Positions 32,604-42,640 of a stretch of DNA of 64,000 bases are shown here, piece by piece. The stretch comes from Formosa sp. Hel1_33_131. Lineage in GTDB: Bacteria; Bacteroidota; Bacteroidia; Flavobacteriales; Flavobacteriaceae. Both the position numbers and the translations under genes were made by a program. The DNA lies in NCBI GenBank assembly GCA_949499105.1, contig CATEFX010000010.1, positions 1-64,000 of the forward strand, read 5' to 3'. Within the stretch, counting starts at the first letter, position 1, and every line of letters starts with the position of its first letter. The notes beneath the pieces are model-generated. The model was not told the origin of the DNA. It saw only the letters and a list, made by a program, of their open reading frames with translations, and ran no database searches.

Positions 32604-33500
32604 ATGAAGAATGTTTTCAATTTCTCAATCGTCGCTAGCTTCGTTGGACTATGGATTACCACACATGTCCCAGAGAGTTTTGAACTTATCTTGGGATTTA
32701 TTTTAATTTTTACTTTTGGGATGGTTCACGGATCAAATGATTTATTAATAGTTAACAAACTTTTAATAAATACTAAACACTATTCAAAGCTCACACTACT
32801 GACAGCTTACTTGTTTGTGGTGTCATTTGCTATTTTAATTTTTTATTGGGCGCCTGCCTTAGCAATGATTCTGTTTATGTTATTTAGTGCTTACCATTTT
32901 GGAGAGCAACATTGGGAACATCGTTTTTCTATATTAAACACCTATCGTAAATCAATATTCTATTTTTCATACGGAATGTTTATTCTGTATTTGTTATTTG
33001 CATTTAACGATACAGGCGTGAAATCGATCGTATTTGAAATTACTAGTTACGAGATTACTCATTTATACAGTCAAATCGTTCTCATTGTTTTGGGAAGTAT
33101 TATAGGGCTTGTTTTGATAACAGAATTTCTTACGAAACGTCTTGCTATAGAGGTGATCCTTAAAGAACTATTTACTCTAGTAGTGTTGGCTATGATTTTT
33201 TCATCCTCATCCCTTATATGGGGCTTTGCTATTTACTTCATCCTTTGGCATAGTATTCCTTCATTATTAGAACAAATTAAATTTATATATGGCGATGTCA
33301 AAACAGTATCTGCTTTAAACTATTGTAAAGCAGCACTCCCCTATTGGATTATTTCATTGGTTGGCATGGTAATTTTATATGCGATTTTTAGTAGTGAAAA
33401 ACAGTTCTATTCGCTGTTCTTTGCATTCATTGCAGCAGTCACATTTCCTCATGCGATTGTAATGGTGAAAATGTTTTCCAAAAAAAAAGCACAACCATAA
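32604..33500 (+). CDS. blh: Brp/Blh-family beta-carotene 15,15'-dioxygenase
   Basis: Polytopic membrane protein with FGMVHGSNDLLI, SAYHFGEQHW, WHSIPSLLEQ and FPHAIVM motifs; divergent neighbour of proteorhodopsin. Confidence 0.9.
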   Translation: MKNVFNFSIVASFVGLWITTHVPESFELILGFILIFTFGMVHGSNDLLIVNKLLINTKHYSKLTLLTAYLFVVSFAILIFYWAPALAMILFMLFSAYHFGEQHWEHRFSILNTYRKSIFYFSYGMFILYLLFAFNDTGVKSIVFEITSYEITHLYSQIVLIVLGSIIGLVLITEFLTKRLAIEVILKELFTLVVLAMIFSSSSLIWGFAIYFILWHSIPSLLEQIKFIYGDVKTVSALNYCKAALPYWIISLVGMVILYAIFSSEKQFYSLFFAFIAAVTFPHAIVMVKMFSKKKAQP

Positions 33501-33515
33501 ATTGATTGTGCTTTT
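33485..33515. terminator. bidirectional terminator between blh and dnaK
   Basis: AAAAGCACAA / TTGTGCTTTT stem between convergent genes. Confidence 0.75.
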
Positions 33516-33537
33516 CAGTATTAAACAAAACTAAGGT

Positions 33538-35433
33538 TTATTTCACTTCTTCGAAATCAACATCTTCAACATTGTCTTCTTGAGACGCTTCTGCATCAGC
33601 AGCACCTTCTGGAGCAGCACCTTCAGCACCTTCTTGGGCTTTGTACATTTCCTCACTAGCGACTTTCCATGCTTCGTTGATTTTCTCTAAAGCAGGATCA
33701 ATAATTGCGATGTCTTTTGTTTCATAGGCCGCTTTTAATTCTTCCAAAGCAGCTTCTATGGGTTGTTTTTTATCATCTGATAATTTGTCACCAAATTCTT
33801 TTAACTGATTCTCAGTTTGAAAAATCATCCCATCTGCAGCATTTAATTTGTCTGCTGTTTCTTTTGCTTTCGCATCTGCATCGGCATTCGCTTCAGCATC
33901 TTGTTTCATTTTTTGGATTTCTTCTTCAGTTAATCCAGAAGATGCTTCAATACGAATGTCTTGTGTTTTATTCGTTGCTTTATCTGTCGCAGAAACTTTG
34001 ATAATACCGTTGGCATCAATATCAAACGTGACTTCAATTTGAGGCGTTCCACGTTGTGCTGGTGGAAGACCATCTAAATGAAAACGTCCAATTGTTTTAT
34101 TATCCGCAGCCATGGCACGCTCGCCTTGAAGGACGTGAATTTCAACCGATGGCTGATTGTCAGCAGCTGTTGAAAATACTTGAGATTTTTTGGTAGGAAT
34201 GGTCGTGTTAGACTCAATCAATTTGGTTAACACATTCCCCATTGTTTCGATTCCTAAAGATAATGGTGTGACATCTAATAATAAGACATCTTTCACATCT
34301 CCAGATAATACACCACCTTGAATTGCAGCACCTACGGCGACAACCTCATCAGGATTAACACCTTTATTTGGTTTTTTTCCGAAGAATTTTTCAACCGCTT
34401 CTTGAACTGCAGGAATTCGAGTCGAACCTCCTACTAGGATAATTTCATCAATATCACTTGTTGATAAACCAGCTGCTTTTAAAGCCGTTTGACAAGGTTC
34501 TATGGTTCTTTTTACTAAATCGTCTATTAATTGCTCAAACTTTGCTTTTGAAAGTGAACGTACCAAGTGTTTTGGGCCACTCGCAGTTGCCGTTACATAG
34601 GGTAAGTTAATTTCTGTTTGTGCAGAAGATGATAACTCGATTTTAGCTTTTTCAGCGGCTTCTTTCAAACGTTGAAGCGCCATAGGATCTTTACGTAGGT
34701 CTAAATTTTCTTCGGCTTTGAATTCTTCTGCTAACCAGTTGATGATTTTTTCATCAACATCATCACCACCCAAGTGAGTGTCTCCGTCAGTAGCAAGCAC
34801 TTCAAACACGCCATCTCCTAATTCTAATACAGAAACATCATGGGTTCCTCCACCAAAATCAAAAACAACGATCGTTTGATCTTTTCCTTTTTTGTCCATT
34901 CCGTATGCCAATGCAGCCGCTGTCGGCTCGTTGATAATACGTCGTACTTTTAAACCTGCAATTTCACCCGCTTCTTTCGTCGCTTGACGTTGTGCATCAT
35001 TAAAATATGCAGGCACTGTAATCACCGCTTCAGTCACTTCTTGATCTAAAAACTCTTCAGCTGTTTTTTTCATTTTCTGAAGTACCATCGCCGATAATTC
35101 TTGTGGCGTATACAAACGACCATCGATATCGACACGAGGTGTGTCATTGTCTCCTTTAACGACTTTGTAAGGGACACGACCAACTTCTTGATTAGATTCT
35201 GAGAATTTATTTCCCATAAAACGTTTAATCGAATAAACGGTTTTTGTTGGATTAGTGACCGCTTGACGTTTGGCAGGATCTCCTACTTTGATTTCACCAC
35301 CTTCAACGAAAGCGATGACAGACGGCGTAGTACGTCGTCCTTCGGCATTAGTAATTACGACTGGCTCATTACCTTCCATCACTGAAACACAAGAATTCGT
35401 AGTTCCTAAATCGATTCCAATTATTTTACTCAT
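33538..35433 (-). CDS. dnaK: molecular chaperone DnaK
   Basis: [27 protein letters not shown]..., full-length Hsp70 ending in acidic EEVK. Confidence 0.98.
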   Translation of the reverse strand: MSKIIGIDLGTTNSCVSVMEGNEPVVITNAEGRRTTPSVIAFVEGGEIKVGDPAKRQAVTNPTKTVYSIKRFMGNKFSESNQEVGRVPYKVVKGDNDTPRVDIDGRLYTPQELSAMVLQKMKKTAEEFLDQEVTEAVITVPAYFNDAQRQATKEAGEIAGLKVRRIINEPTAAALAYGMDKKGKDQTIVVFDFGGGTHDVSVLELGDGVFEVLATDGDTHLGGDDVDEKIINWLAEEFKAEENLDLRKDPMALQRLKEAAEKAKIELSSSAQTEINLPYVTATASGPKHLVRSLSKAKFEQLIDDLVKRTIEPCQTALKAAGLSTSDIDEIILVGGSTRIPAVQEAVEKFFGKKPNKGVNPDEVVAVGAAIQGGVLSGDVKDVLLLDVTPLSLGIETMGNVLTKLIESNTTIPTKKSQVFSTAADNQPSVEIHVLQGERAMAADNKTIGRFHLDGLPPAQRGTPQIEVTFDIDANGIIKVSATDKATNKTQDIRIEASSGLTEEEIQKMKQDAEANADADAKAKETADKLNAADGMIFQTENQLKEFGDKLSDDKKQPIEAALEELKAAYETKDIAIIDPALEKINEAWKVASEEMYKAQEGAEGAAPEGAADAEASQEDNVEDVDFEEVK

Positions 35434-35693
35434 AATATAGTTATTGTTAAAATTGAATTTTTTTTATTTTCAATTCAATATAGTCAATCATTATGCCAAT
35501 ACAATAGGACTGACACGATGGCAGATTTAGGAAAATTAAAATTTATTTATAAAAATGAAACTTTGGTACGTGCTTTGTAAATGACTAATAAGTTAACTAA
35601 TTTCGCAACGTTCATAATTAGAAACTAGAATTCAAAAAAAAACCTTCACATGGATGTACCATGTGACCGATTAAAAACAATAAATACAATCCT

Positions 35694-36197
35694 ATGAAAC
35701 GTATATTAACTTTTATGACCCTGTTTACTTTATTATTAACGGCTTGTGAAGGCGCTCCTGGGCCTGCAGGGTTTGATGGCTTAGATGGTCAAGACGGTGA
35801 ATTAATTGTAGCAGATGCTTTTCAAATAACTGATGTTGATTTTATTTCTAGTGATGATTTTCAAGTAACTTTTGAGGGTTTTGATCTTATAGAATCTGAT
35901 GTGGCTTTGGTATATATTAAATGGATATTAGATGATGGCACAATAACTTGGAGACAGTTGCCTCAAACTGTATTTTTCAATAATGGTGTTCTGATTTATA
36001 ATTTTGACTTCACCCAAGACACTATTACCTTCTTTTTAGATGGTACTATTGACTTTAACTTTCTAGATAATTCTTGGACACAAAATCAAGAATTTAGAGT
36101 CGTTATTGTACCCGCCAATCAAGTTAATAGTGTTGATTCCTCTGATCTCAATACAGTGATGGCGTTAGGAAATATTGAAAATTTTGAAGTAAAATAA
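35694..36197 (+). CDS. lipoprotein with short collagen-like Gly-X-Y segment
   Basis: LLLTACEGAPGPAGFDGLDGQDGE; rest without recognised domain. Confidence 0.6.
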   Translation: MKRILTFMTLFTLLLTACEGAPGPAGFDGLDGQDGELIVADAFQITDVDFISSDDFQVTFEGFDLIESDVALVYIKWILDDGTITWRQLPQTVFFNNGVLIYNFDFTQDTITFFLDGTIDFNFLDNSWTQNQEFRVVIVPANQVNSVDSSDLNTVMALGNIENFEVK

Positions 36198-36217
36198 AAC
36201 CTAGCTACTATATATTT

Positions 36218-36250
36218 AAAGCTCGAAAATTTAATTTTTCGAGCTTTTTT
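36218..36250 (+). terminator. rho-independent terminator
   Basis: AAAGCTCGAAAA / TTTTCGAGCTTT stem followed by T run. Confidence 0.85.
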
Positions 36251-36406
36251 GTGTTCTTTTTATTTTCTAACTTCTTAATGTCTTAAATACCTGTTTTGAA
36301 TTTATTATTTTTCGATACATGCTCCAACGACTTACTTCTTTCATAAAAAGTAAAACTTGTGTACTAATTTAGTACTTTTACACTCCATCATAAATTATAC
36401 ACAATA

Positions 36407-37225
36407 ATGTCTGCATCAAAAAAAGAATATAAAAGAGTGACGGTGAAATCGCTCATTGAAATGAAATCATTAGGCGAAAAGATCTCCATGCTGACGGCTT
36501 ACGACTACACGATGGCTAAAATCGTAGATGGCGCAGGCATTGACGTCATATTAGTGGGCGATTCTGCCAGCAATGTAATGGCAGGTCATGAAACAACGCT
36601 TCCTATTACATTGGATCAAATGATTTACCATGCATCCTCTGTGGTACGCGCCATCGACCGGGCTCTTGTGGTGGTTGATTTACCCTTTGGAACTTATCAA
36701 AGTGACCCAAAAGAGGCTTTACGCTCTGCAATTCGCATCATGAAAGAAAGCGGTGGACACGCTGTTAAACTAGAAGGTGGCAAAGAAATTAAAGATTCAA
36801 TTAAAAAAATATTAAATGCAGGAATTCCTGTCATGGGGCATTTGGGACTTACCCCACAATCAATCTATAAATTTGGAACTTATACGGTCAGAGCAAAAGA
36901 AGAAGAGGAAGCCTTACAACTAATTGAAGATGCCAAACTCTTGGAACGTTTGGGATGTTTCGCTTTAGTTCTTGAAAAAATCCCTGCATCCTTGGCACAG
37001 CAAGTCGCTGAGAGTATTAGCATCCCAGTTATTGGTATTGGTGCTGGCGGCGGCGTCGATGGACAAGTTTTGGTTTTACACGATATGTTAGGAATGACAC
37101 AAGAATTTCATCCGAGATTTTTACGTCGCTATATGAGTTTGCACGAAGAAATGACAACGGCGATCAATCAATACATTGACGATGTAAAATCTTCTGATTT
37201 TCCAAGTGAAAACGAACAGTATTAA
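36407..37225 (+). CDS. panB: 3-methyl-2-oxobutanoate hydroxymethyltransferase
   Basis: [59 protein letters not shown]. Confidence 0.95.
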   Translation: MSASKKEYKRVTVKSLIEMKSLGEKISMLTAYDYTMAKIVDGAGIDVILVGDSASNVMAGHETTLPITLDQMIYHASSVVRAIDRALVVVDLPFGTYQSDPKEALRSAIRIMKESGGHAVKLEGGKEIKDSIKKILNAGIPVMGHLGLTPQSIYKFGTYTVRAKEEEEALQLIEDAKLLERLGCFALVLEKIPASLAQQVAESISIPVIGIGAGGGVDGQVLVLHDMLGMTQEFHPRFLRRYMSLHEEMTTAINQYIDDVKSSDFPSENEQY

Positions 37226-37226
37226 A

Positions 37227-37940
37227 ATGATGGAAAAGATTGTTTCAACTACTGACAACCTTCAAGTCCTACATGAAGACAATCATTTAATCATTATTAA
37301 TAAACGCTCTGGTGACCTTGTTCAAGGGGATAAAACGGGCGACACCCCTCTTAGTGATATTGTAAAGGGGTATATTAAAAAAAAGTATAACAAACCTGGT
37401 GCAGTATATCTTGGAGTGACGCATCGATTGGACCGCCCCACAACTGGGATTGTCATCTTCGCAAAAACCTCTAAAGCGCTTACCAGGACGAATGCATTGT
37501 TTTTAAATAAAAAAATAGACAAAACCTATTGGGCGATGGTGAAAAACAAGCCTTCAAAATCAAAAGAGACGCTTATTAATTGGCTTAAAAAAAATCCGAA
37601 AAACAATAAATCAACGGCCTACAAAAAAGAAGTGGATCAAAGTAAAAAAGCGATTTTACATTATGAATTAATTCATAGCTTAGACCGCTACCACCTTCTA
37701 GAAGTGAATCTTGAAACTGGACGGCATCATCAAATTAGATGTCAGCTATCCACCATAGGAAGTCCTGTAAAAGGCGATTTAAAGTATGGATTCGATCGAA
37801 GCAATCCAGATGGTAGCATCCATCTTCATGCTCGTAATATTTCATTTATACACCCTGTAAATGACCAGATAATAACAATTTCTGCACCCCCTCCAAATGA
37901 GGTGTTATGGAACGAATGTATGAGAAAAATCGACGTATAA
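37227..37940 (+). CDS. RluA-family pseudouridine synthase
   Basis: LGVTHRLDRPTTGIVIFAKTSKAL; TGRHHQIRCQLSTIGSPVKGDLKYG. Confidence 0.88.
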   Translation: MMEKIVSTTDNLQVLHEDNHLIIINKRSGDLVQGDKTGDTPLSDIVKGYIKKKYNKPGAVYLGVTHRLDRPTTGIVIFAKTSKALTRTNALFLNKKIDKTYWAMVKNKPSKSKETLINWLKKNPKNNKSTAYKKEVDQSKKAILHYELIHSLDRYHLLEVNLETGRHHQIRCQLSTIGSPVKGDLKYGFDRSNPDGSIHLHARNISFIHPVNDQIITISAPPPNEVLWNECMRKIDV

Positions 37941-37942
37941 TT

Positions 37943-39319
37943 ATGGAAGCAAAATTAATCATAGAAAACCAACGACAGTATTTTCAAACGCGGGCAACTC
38001 GCGATATTGAACTGCTAAAAGGCCGATTAATTAAACTTCGTGTCGAAATTCTTAATAGAGAAAACGCTATTTACGAAGCCCTTTATAAAGATTTTAAAAA
38101 GTCTAAATTTGAAACTTATTTTAGCGAAATCGGTATTGTGATTTCAGAAATTGACGCCACACTAAAACATATAAATACTTGGTCTAAACCTAAAAAAGTA
38201 AGGGCTTCAGGACTCAACTTCCCGTCCAGAGATTATATCTATAGTGAACCTTACGGATGCGTCTTAGTCATTGCGCCTTGGAATTACCCCTTTCAGCTTG
38301 CTATTGCCCCTGTCATTTCGGCCATTGCAGCAGGAAATACGGTGGTCTTAAAACCGAGTGAACACACAAGGCATACCTCACAATTATTAGACGACATCCT
38401 GACGGCTGTTTTTCCTACAGAGCATCTCACGGTAATTCAAGGAGGCGTGACAGAAACAACCTTGCTCTTAAAAGAGCGTTGGGATTACATCTTTTTCACT
38501 GGCAGTGTCGCTGTCGGAAAAATTGTAGCCAAAGCAGCTGCGCCTTTCTTAACGCCGCTTACCCTCGAACTAGGTGGGAAAAACCCGTGTATCATCGATT
38601 CAACAATGTCTACACAATTAATTGCAAAACGATTGGTATGGGGTAAATTTGTCAATGCAGGACAAACTTGTATTGCACCCGATTATTTATTGGTTCATAC
38701 ATCCATAAAAGCACAGTTGATTTCTGACTTAAAATTGGAGATCATCAAAGCGTATGGCGAAAATCCACAAGAATCTGAGGATTATCCTCGCATTGTTAAT
38801 TCTAAAAACTTAGCAAGACTCACCAACATGCTTCAAGATTCTGAAGTAGTGTTTGGTGGCGTATTTGATACAGACGATTGCTACTTAGCGCCGACGCTTA
38901 TTGACGAACCAGCATTGGATTCAGAAGTTATGAAGGATGAAATTTTCGGTCCCATCTTACCAATTTTGTCGTATGAAACAGAAAAAGACATCCATTCCGT
39001 TTTGAGTCACTATGACAAACCACTTGGGTTTTATGTGTTTTCAAATAACACAACCTTTTACAAAAAAATGATTGAAACCTTTAGTTTTGGAGGGGGTACA
39101 ATCAACGATACGATGATTCATTTTGGAAACCCCAATTTACCTTTTGGCGGGGTTGGCGAAAGCGGTATTGGGGCCTATCATGGACGTCTTGGGTTTGACA
39201 CTTTTTCACACAAAAAAGGAATTGTAATTAAAGGAAATTGGTTGGATATTCCACTACGTTATGCACCCTATACCAACAAACTTAACGCCCTTAAAAAGTT
39301 ATTTAAATTCTTTGGATAA
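37943..39319 (+). CDS. aldehyde dehydrogenase family protein
   Basis: APWNYPFQLAIAPVISAIAAGNTVVLKPSE; LELGGKNPCIID; FVNAGQTCIAPDY. Confidence 0.9.
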   Translation: MEAKLIIENQRQYFQTRATRDIELLKGRLIKLRVEILNRENAIYEALYKDFKKSKFETYFSEIGIVISEIDATLKHINTWSKPKKVRASGLNFPSRDYIYSEPYGCVLVIAPWNYPFQLAIAPVISAIAAGNTVVLKPSEHTRHTSQLLDDILTAVFPTEHLTVIQGGVTETTLLLKERWDYIFFTGSVAVGKIVAKAAAPFLTPLTLELGGKNPCIIDSTMSTQLIAKRLVWGKFVNAGQTCIAPDYLLVHTSIKAQLISDLKLEIIKAYGENPQESEDYPRIVNSKNLARLTNMLQDSEVVFGGVFDTDDCYLAPTLIDEPALDSEVMKDEIFGPILPILSYETEKDIHSVLSHYDKPLGFYVFSNNTTFYKKMIETFSFGGGTINDTMIHFGNPNLPFGGVGESGIGAYHGRLGFDTFSHKKGIVIKGNWLDIPLRYAPYTNKLNALKKLFKFFG

Positions 39320-39743
39320 TCTATAAAAACGTCTGTTTTTTGACGATAGCTTTTATTTATAGTGAATAATTAAGTTTTTATTAATCAATATTTTACGATC
39401 TTTAATTGATGTAAAGGTTTAATCGCATTAAAAAACAGTGACACATTGAGATAGACGTCTAAATTACATGACTCGATACTCAAAATCTAACCCCTTAACT
39501 AGACCTCCTACCAGTCTCAAAGTTGAATACTGCAATAGAAATTAGGGATTCTAATTTGGCGTAAATAATTCGTAAAAAGTACCGTCTAATTATCACTATT
39601 TAATTTTACTATTAAATCAAATAAATCATCCCAACCACTCATTTTTGACTGTTGTAAAACGATGAGAAACCTTAACTAAATAGCTTTTAAATGTGAATAA
39701 ATAAAGCATTGAAAAGGGTGAGAAACGGGAGCCCCAAATTTAA

Positions 39744-40751
39744 AAAAAAAACTATTATTTTTATATAACAAGCCATATAGCAAAACAACCTTGTTCAGAA
39801 AATGGTTTTAACCTTATTGTAGAGCCAAAAGATGCCGGAACCATTGATGGTTTGTTGGAGGAAATTACGGGAATACCTCTTTTGGTGAGTGTGATAGTTG
39901 ATTATAAGCTTGACCCTGTGGCGCGGTATCGGATTCAGAAAGCATTAAATGACTTTGAGTTTAAAAAAGCGGTTGAAAATTGGGCAGAAAGCAAAGTTGA
40001 ACAATACAGCGGTTCTCCATACGAAATAGAATACCAATTTAATAAGGATTTTATAGCCTTTGCTTCTACTTTTATTTCTGGAGGTGTTTTGGGCTTGTCT
40101 AAAGCAAAAAAAGGGGCTAACTTTGTGGAAGGGTTTGTTGAGGGCGTTAAAAAACGTGGGGATGACTTGGCTGATGCAGGGAGTGAAATATTTGAAAGTG
40201 CTAGACAATTTGTTAGAAATAACTACAGTCAGGACTTCTTAAATCAAATTACTCTTAAATATGGAAAAGAAAATACAGGTGCTTTAGCTGTTCTTGTTAA
40301 AAGGTTTGGAGATGAAGGGGCAGATTTATTAAGACAAGGAAAAGAATTAGATGAAATTGCTTCTGCGTTAGTTAAAGATAGGGTACTGTACAGGCATATT
40401 GGTTCTGAGGCAGGTTACTTAAAGGAGTTAAAGAAAACAGGAGAAATACCAGCAGGTTATACAACCTACTTTTCTGCAGATAAATTTGATGACCCTATTG
40501 AAGCTATTTCTAAAATGCAGTTAAATGATGAATGGACGGATGCTGTTTGGGTTGCCGAATTTGATGGTGCTCAATTAGTAGGGAAAGTTGAAATACCTAA
40601 TGCCAAGTGGAATGAAGCAAATTATTTAGAAGTTCTTACAAGGAGTTTTCCTAAATGGGGCGATGGAGGAGCTAGTCAGTTTATTACAAAATCTGATATA
40701 AAAATTTCTAAACTTAGAAACCTTAATACAGGGGAAGTAATTGATTTTTAA
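39744..40751 (+). pseudogene. orphan C-terminal fragment of a polymorphic-toxin-like protein (possibly ART-like toxin domain)
   Basis: Frame open from the stop at 39741-39743 with no nearby ATG (ORF caller starts at TTG 39852); linker-type pre-toxin segment then C-terminal domain LYRHIGSEAGYLKELKKTGEIPAGYTTYFSADKF...LTRSFPKWGDGGASQFIT; no signal peptide or delivery domain. Confidence 0.5.
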
Positions 40752-40978
40752 GATATCTCAGGTACTTTAAAGATCTTAATATACTTAACACCTTCTTTTT
40801 CATAAAGGTCGATATATTCTTTTTGTTTCCACTCCAGAAGTGTATTTTCAATTAAATCATAGTTTTCTCTTATGTTTTCAGGGAGAGAGTTCCACTTCCA
40901 TTCAGGGTTATAGAAACCGAAATCGTGTTTAATACACCTGTGTAGATGTTGAATTATTTTTTTTCTTTTATTAGCCAT
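40748..40978 (-). CDS. small hypothetical protein, follows XRE regulator
   Basis: 76 aa ORF with Shine-Dalgarno-distance spacing behind the XRE gene on the same strand; convergent 4-bp overlap with the toxin-like ORF. Confidence 0.5.
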   Translation of the reverse strand: MANKRKKIIQHLHRCIKHDFGFYNPEWKWNSLPENIRENYDLIENTLLEWKQKEYIDLYEKEGVKYIKIFKVPEIS

Positions 40979-40981
40979 AGT

Positions 40982-41317
40982 TTATGAGTAAGCCTGTTTA
41001 GCTTTATAATTCTGTACATACGCTTCAATAACCTGCATTAAAGAACCTTTTAGGTTGTCAGGCATATTGTCTATTTCTTTAAAGAAGTTTAGCAGTTTTA
41101 CGTCTTTAATTACGTTATCACTTTGGCTACCCAATAAAAAATCGGTAGTAACTCCAAGAGCTCTAGCAATTTCTTTTAAAACTAAAGCAGATGGTACTAC
41201 GCCATCATTTTCATACTTAGAAATGTTTTTTTGATGCACTTCAGCAAGTTTAGCTAAGTCGGCTTGTGACATTTTCTTTTGCATTCTCACTATTTTCATA
41301 TTCTCACCAAGTGTCAT
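40982..41317 (-). CDS. XRE-family helix-turn-helix regulator
   Basis: MKIVRMQKKMSQADLAKLAEVHQKNISKYENDGVVPSALVLKEIARALGVTTDFLLG. Confidence 0.9.
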   Translation of the reverse strand: MTLGENMKIVRMQKKMSQADLAKLAEVHQKNISKYENDGVVPSALVLKEIARALGVTTDFLLGSQSDNVIKDVKLLNFFKEIDNMPDNLKGSLMQVIEAYVQNYKAKQAYS

Positions 41318-41440
41318 AAAGGTATATAATTAGCTTGTTTTATCGCATTATTGCTTATGTGTATGCAAATATAGGGTAAATATTGAAAAATAAACCCGCT
41401 CCGTATTCTATGACTTAAACAAATAAAATTTCAATTAATT

Positions 41441-42436
41441 TTAAGCTGCATATTTCATAAAATCAACATAAGGTGAATTTCTTTTAATCACAGCGAACAT
41501 TCTAGATATTAGCTTATTTCTAATTATGTTAATAGTGCTCATTTTGCTTTTACCAAGCTCTAATCTTCTTTCGTAAAAGGTTTTTATTTCTAAGTTATAT
41601 TGTAGAGATCCTTTTGCTCCTAAATCTAACAGACTTTTTATCTTTTTGTTGGCAAGGTTACTCACTTTTGTTTTTCCTCTTATACTAGTTCCAGAAACGT
41701 TTGGAAATGGAGCGACTCCGCAGTAGGAAGCAAATTGTCTGTGTGTTTTAAATTTTGTAAAGCCTTCTGTAAAAACAATGGTATAAAGTGCTATTTGTGG
41801 TCCAATTCCTTTGATGCTTGTTACTAATTCATATTGATTTTTTAACCCTGAATCGCTTTTAATGATTTTGTCCATTTCAAGCTCTATTTCTGAAATGTAT
41901 TTGGATAAACTTTTAATGCTTTTCTCTAAAATTTTAAATACAATTTCGTTGTCTTTTCTGCTATAAACTAGCTTGTATTCCTTGAGTAAAGCTTTATCTC
42001 CAGACCTTTGTTTTACTTTTGTTTCTCTTAATGCTAAAAGGGTTTTTAATGATTTTAATTCTTTTGATGGTAATTTACAGGGAGTTATTTCATCTCTCAA
42101 TCTATATCCATATCTAGCTATTGAGCGAGAGTCAACTCTGTCATCTTTTCCTCTTACGATTCCTAAAGAACGTTTTATTTCTAACCCTGGAACCATCGAG
42201 AAATAAATATTCTCCTTGGTTAAATAAACAGCTAATCTGTGAGAATAAAGCCCGGTATGTTCAAAGACAAATAATACATTTTCAATATCAAAAGGACTTT
42301 GTTTAAATACCCAGTTCACCATTTTTTTAAAGTCCTTTTCTGTGTTTTCAAACTTGCAATAAGCCTTGTTAGAATGGACGGTAACATCAATAGTAAGCTT
42401 GCTAACATCAATGCCAATTGTTTCTTTAATTTTCAT
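41441..42436 (-). CDS. IS110 family transposase (DEDD)
   Basis: TIGIDVSKLTIDV, VFEHTGLYSHRLA, KDDRVDSRSIARYGY; C-terminal IS116/IS110/IS902 region SIKGIGPQIALYTIVFTEGFTKFKTHRQFASYCGVAPFPNVSGTSIRGKTKVS. Confidence 0.95.
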   Translation of the reverse strand: MKIKETIGIDVSKLTIDVTVHSNKAYCKFENTEKDFKKMVNWVFKQSPFDIENVLFVFEHTGLYSHRLAVYLTKENIYFSMVPGLEIKRSLGIVRGKDDRVDSRSIARYGYRLRDEITPCKLPSKELKSLKTLLALRETKVKQRSGDKALLKEYKLVYSRKDNEIVFKILEKSIKSLSKYISEIELEMDKIIKSDSGLKNQYELVTSIKGIGPQIALYTIVFTEGFTKFKTHRQFASYCGVAPFPNVSGTSIRGKTKVSNLANKKIKSLLDLGAKGSLQYNLEIKTFYERRLELGKSKMSTINIIRNKLISRMFAVIKRNSPYVDFMKYAA

Positions 42437-42461
42437 ACTTTTGTTTTTAAGTTAATAAAAT

Positions 42462-42597
42462 GATTACATTGACTAAAACCTTTACTAAAGCTGATTGAAA
42501 TTCTATTTGGTCCTTTTGTAATCGAAATAAAAGAATGGGGACTAATACGGAGCTTAGTTCTGTAGCTAGCAAAGTCTAAAGTTCACCCCATTCTTTT
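42462..42597 (-). ncRNA. candidate IS110 bridge RNA
   Basis: Two consecutive stem-loops in the noncoding end upstream of the transposase: AAAAGAATGGGG/CCCCATTCTTTT (42529-42540 / 42586-42597) and GATTACA/TGTAATC (42462-42468 / 42517-42523); loop 1 segments match both element flanks. Confidence 0.6.
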
Positions 42598-42640
42598 TTA
42601 TTAACAAAATAATAGATATTTTATTAAATGTAAATCTAAA

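Larger units (their letters stand above)
41408..42637 (-). mobile_element. IS110-family insertion sequence (boundaries approximate)
   Basis: Contains IS110 transposase and 5' noncoding end; both candidate ends carry TCTA (41407-41410 and 42635-42638) and are flanked by sequences matching segments of the noncoding hairpin. Confidence 0.7.

Noticed and set aside
39320-39740. Possible gene remnants between the aldehyde dehydrogenase and the toxin-like ORF
   Set aside because: No ORF or recognisable protein similarity could be read; left as unexplained noncoding or decayed sequence.
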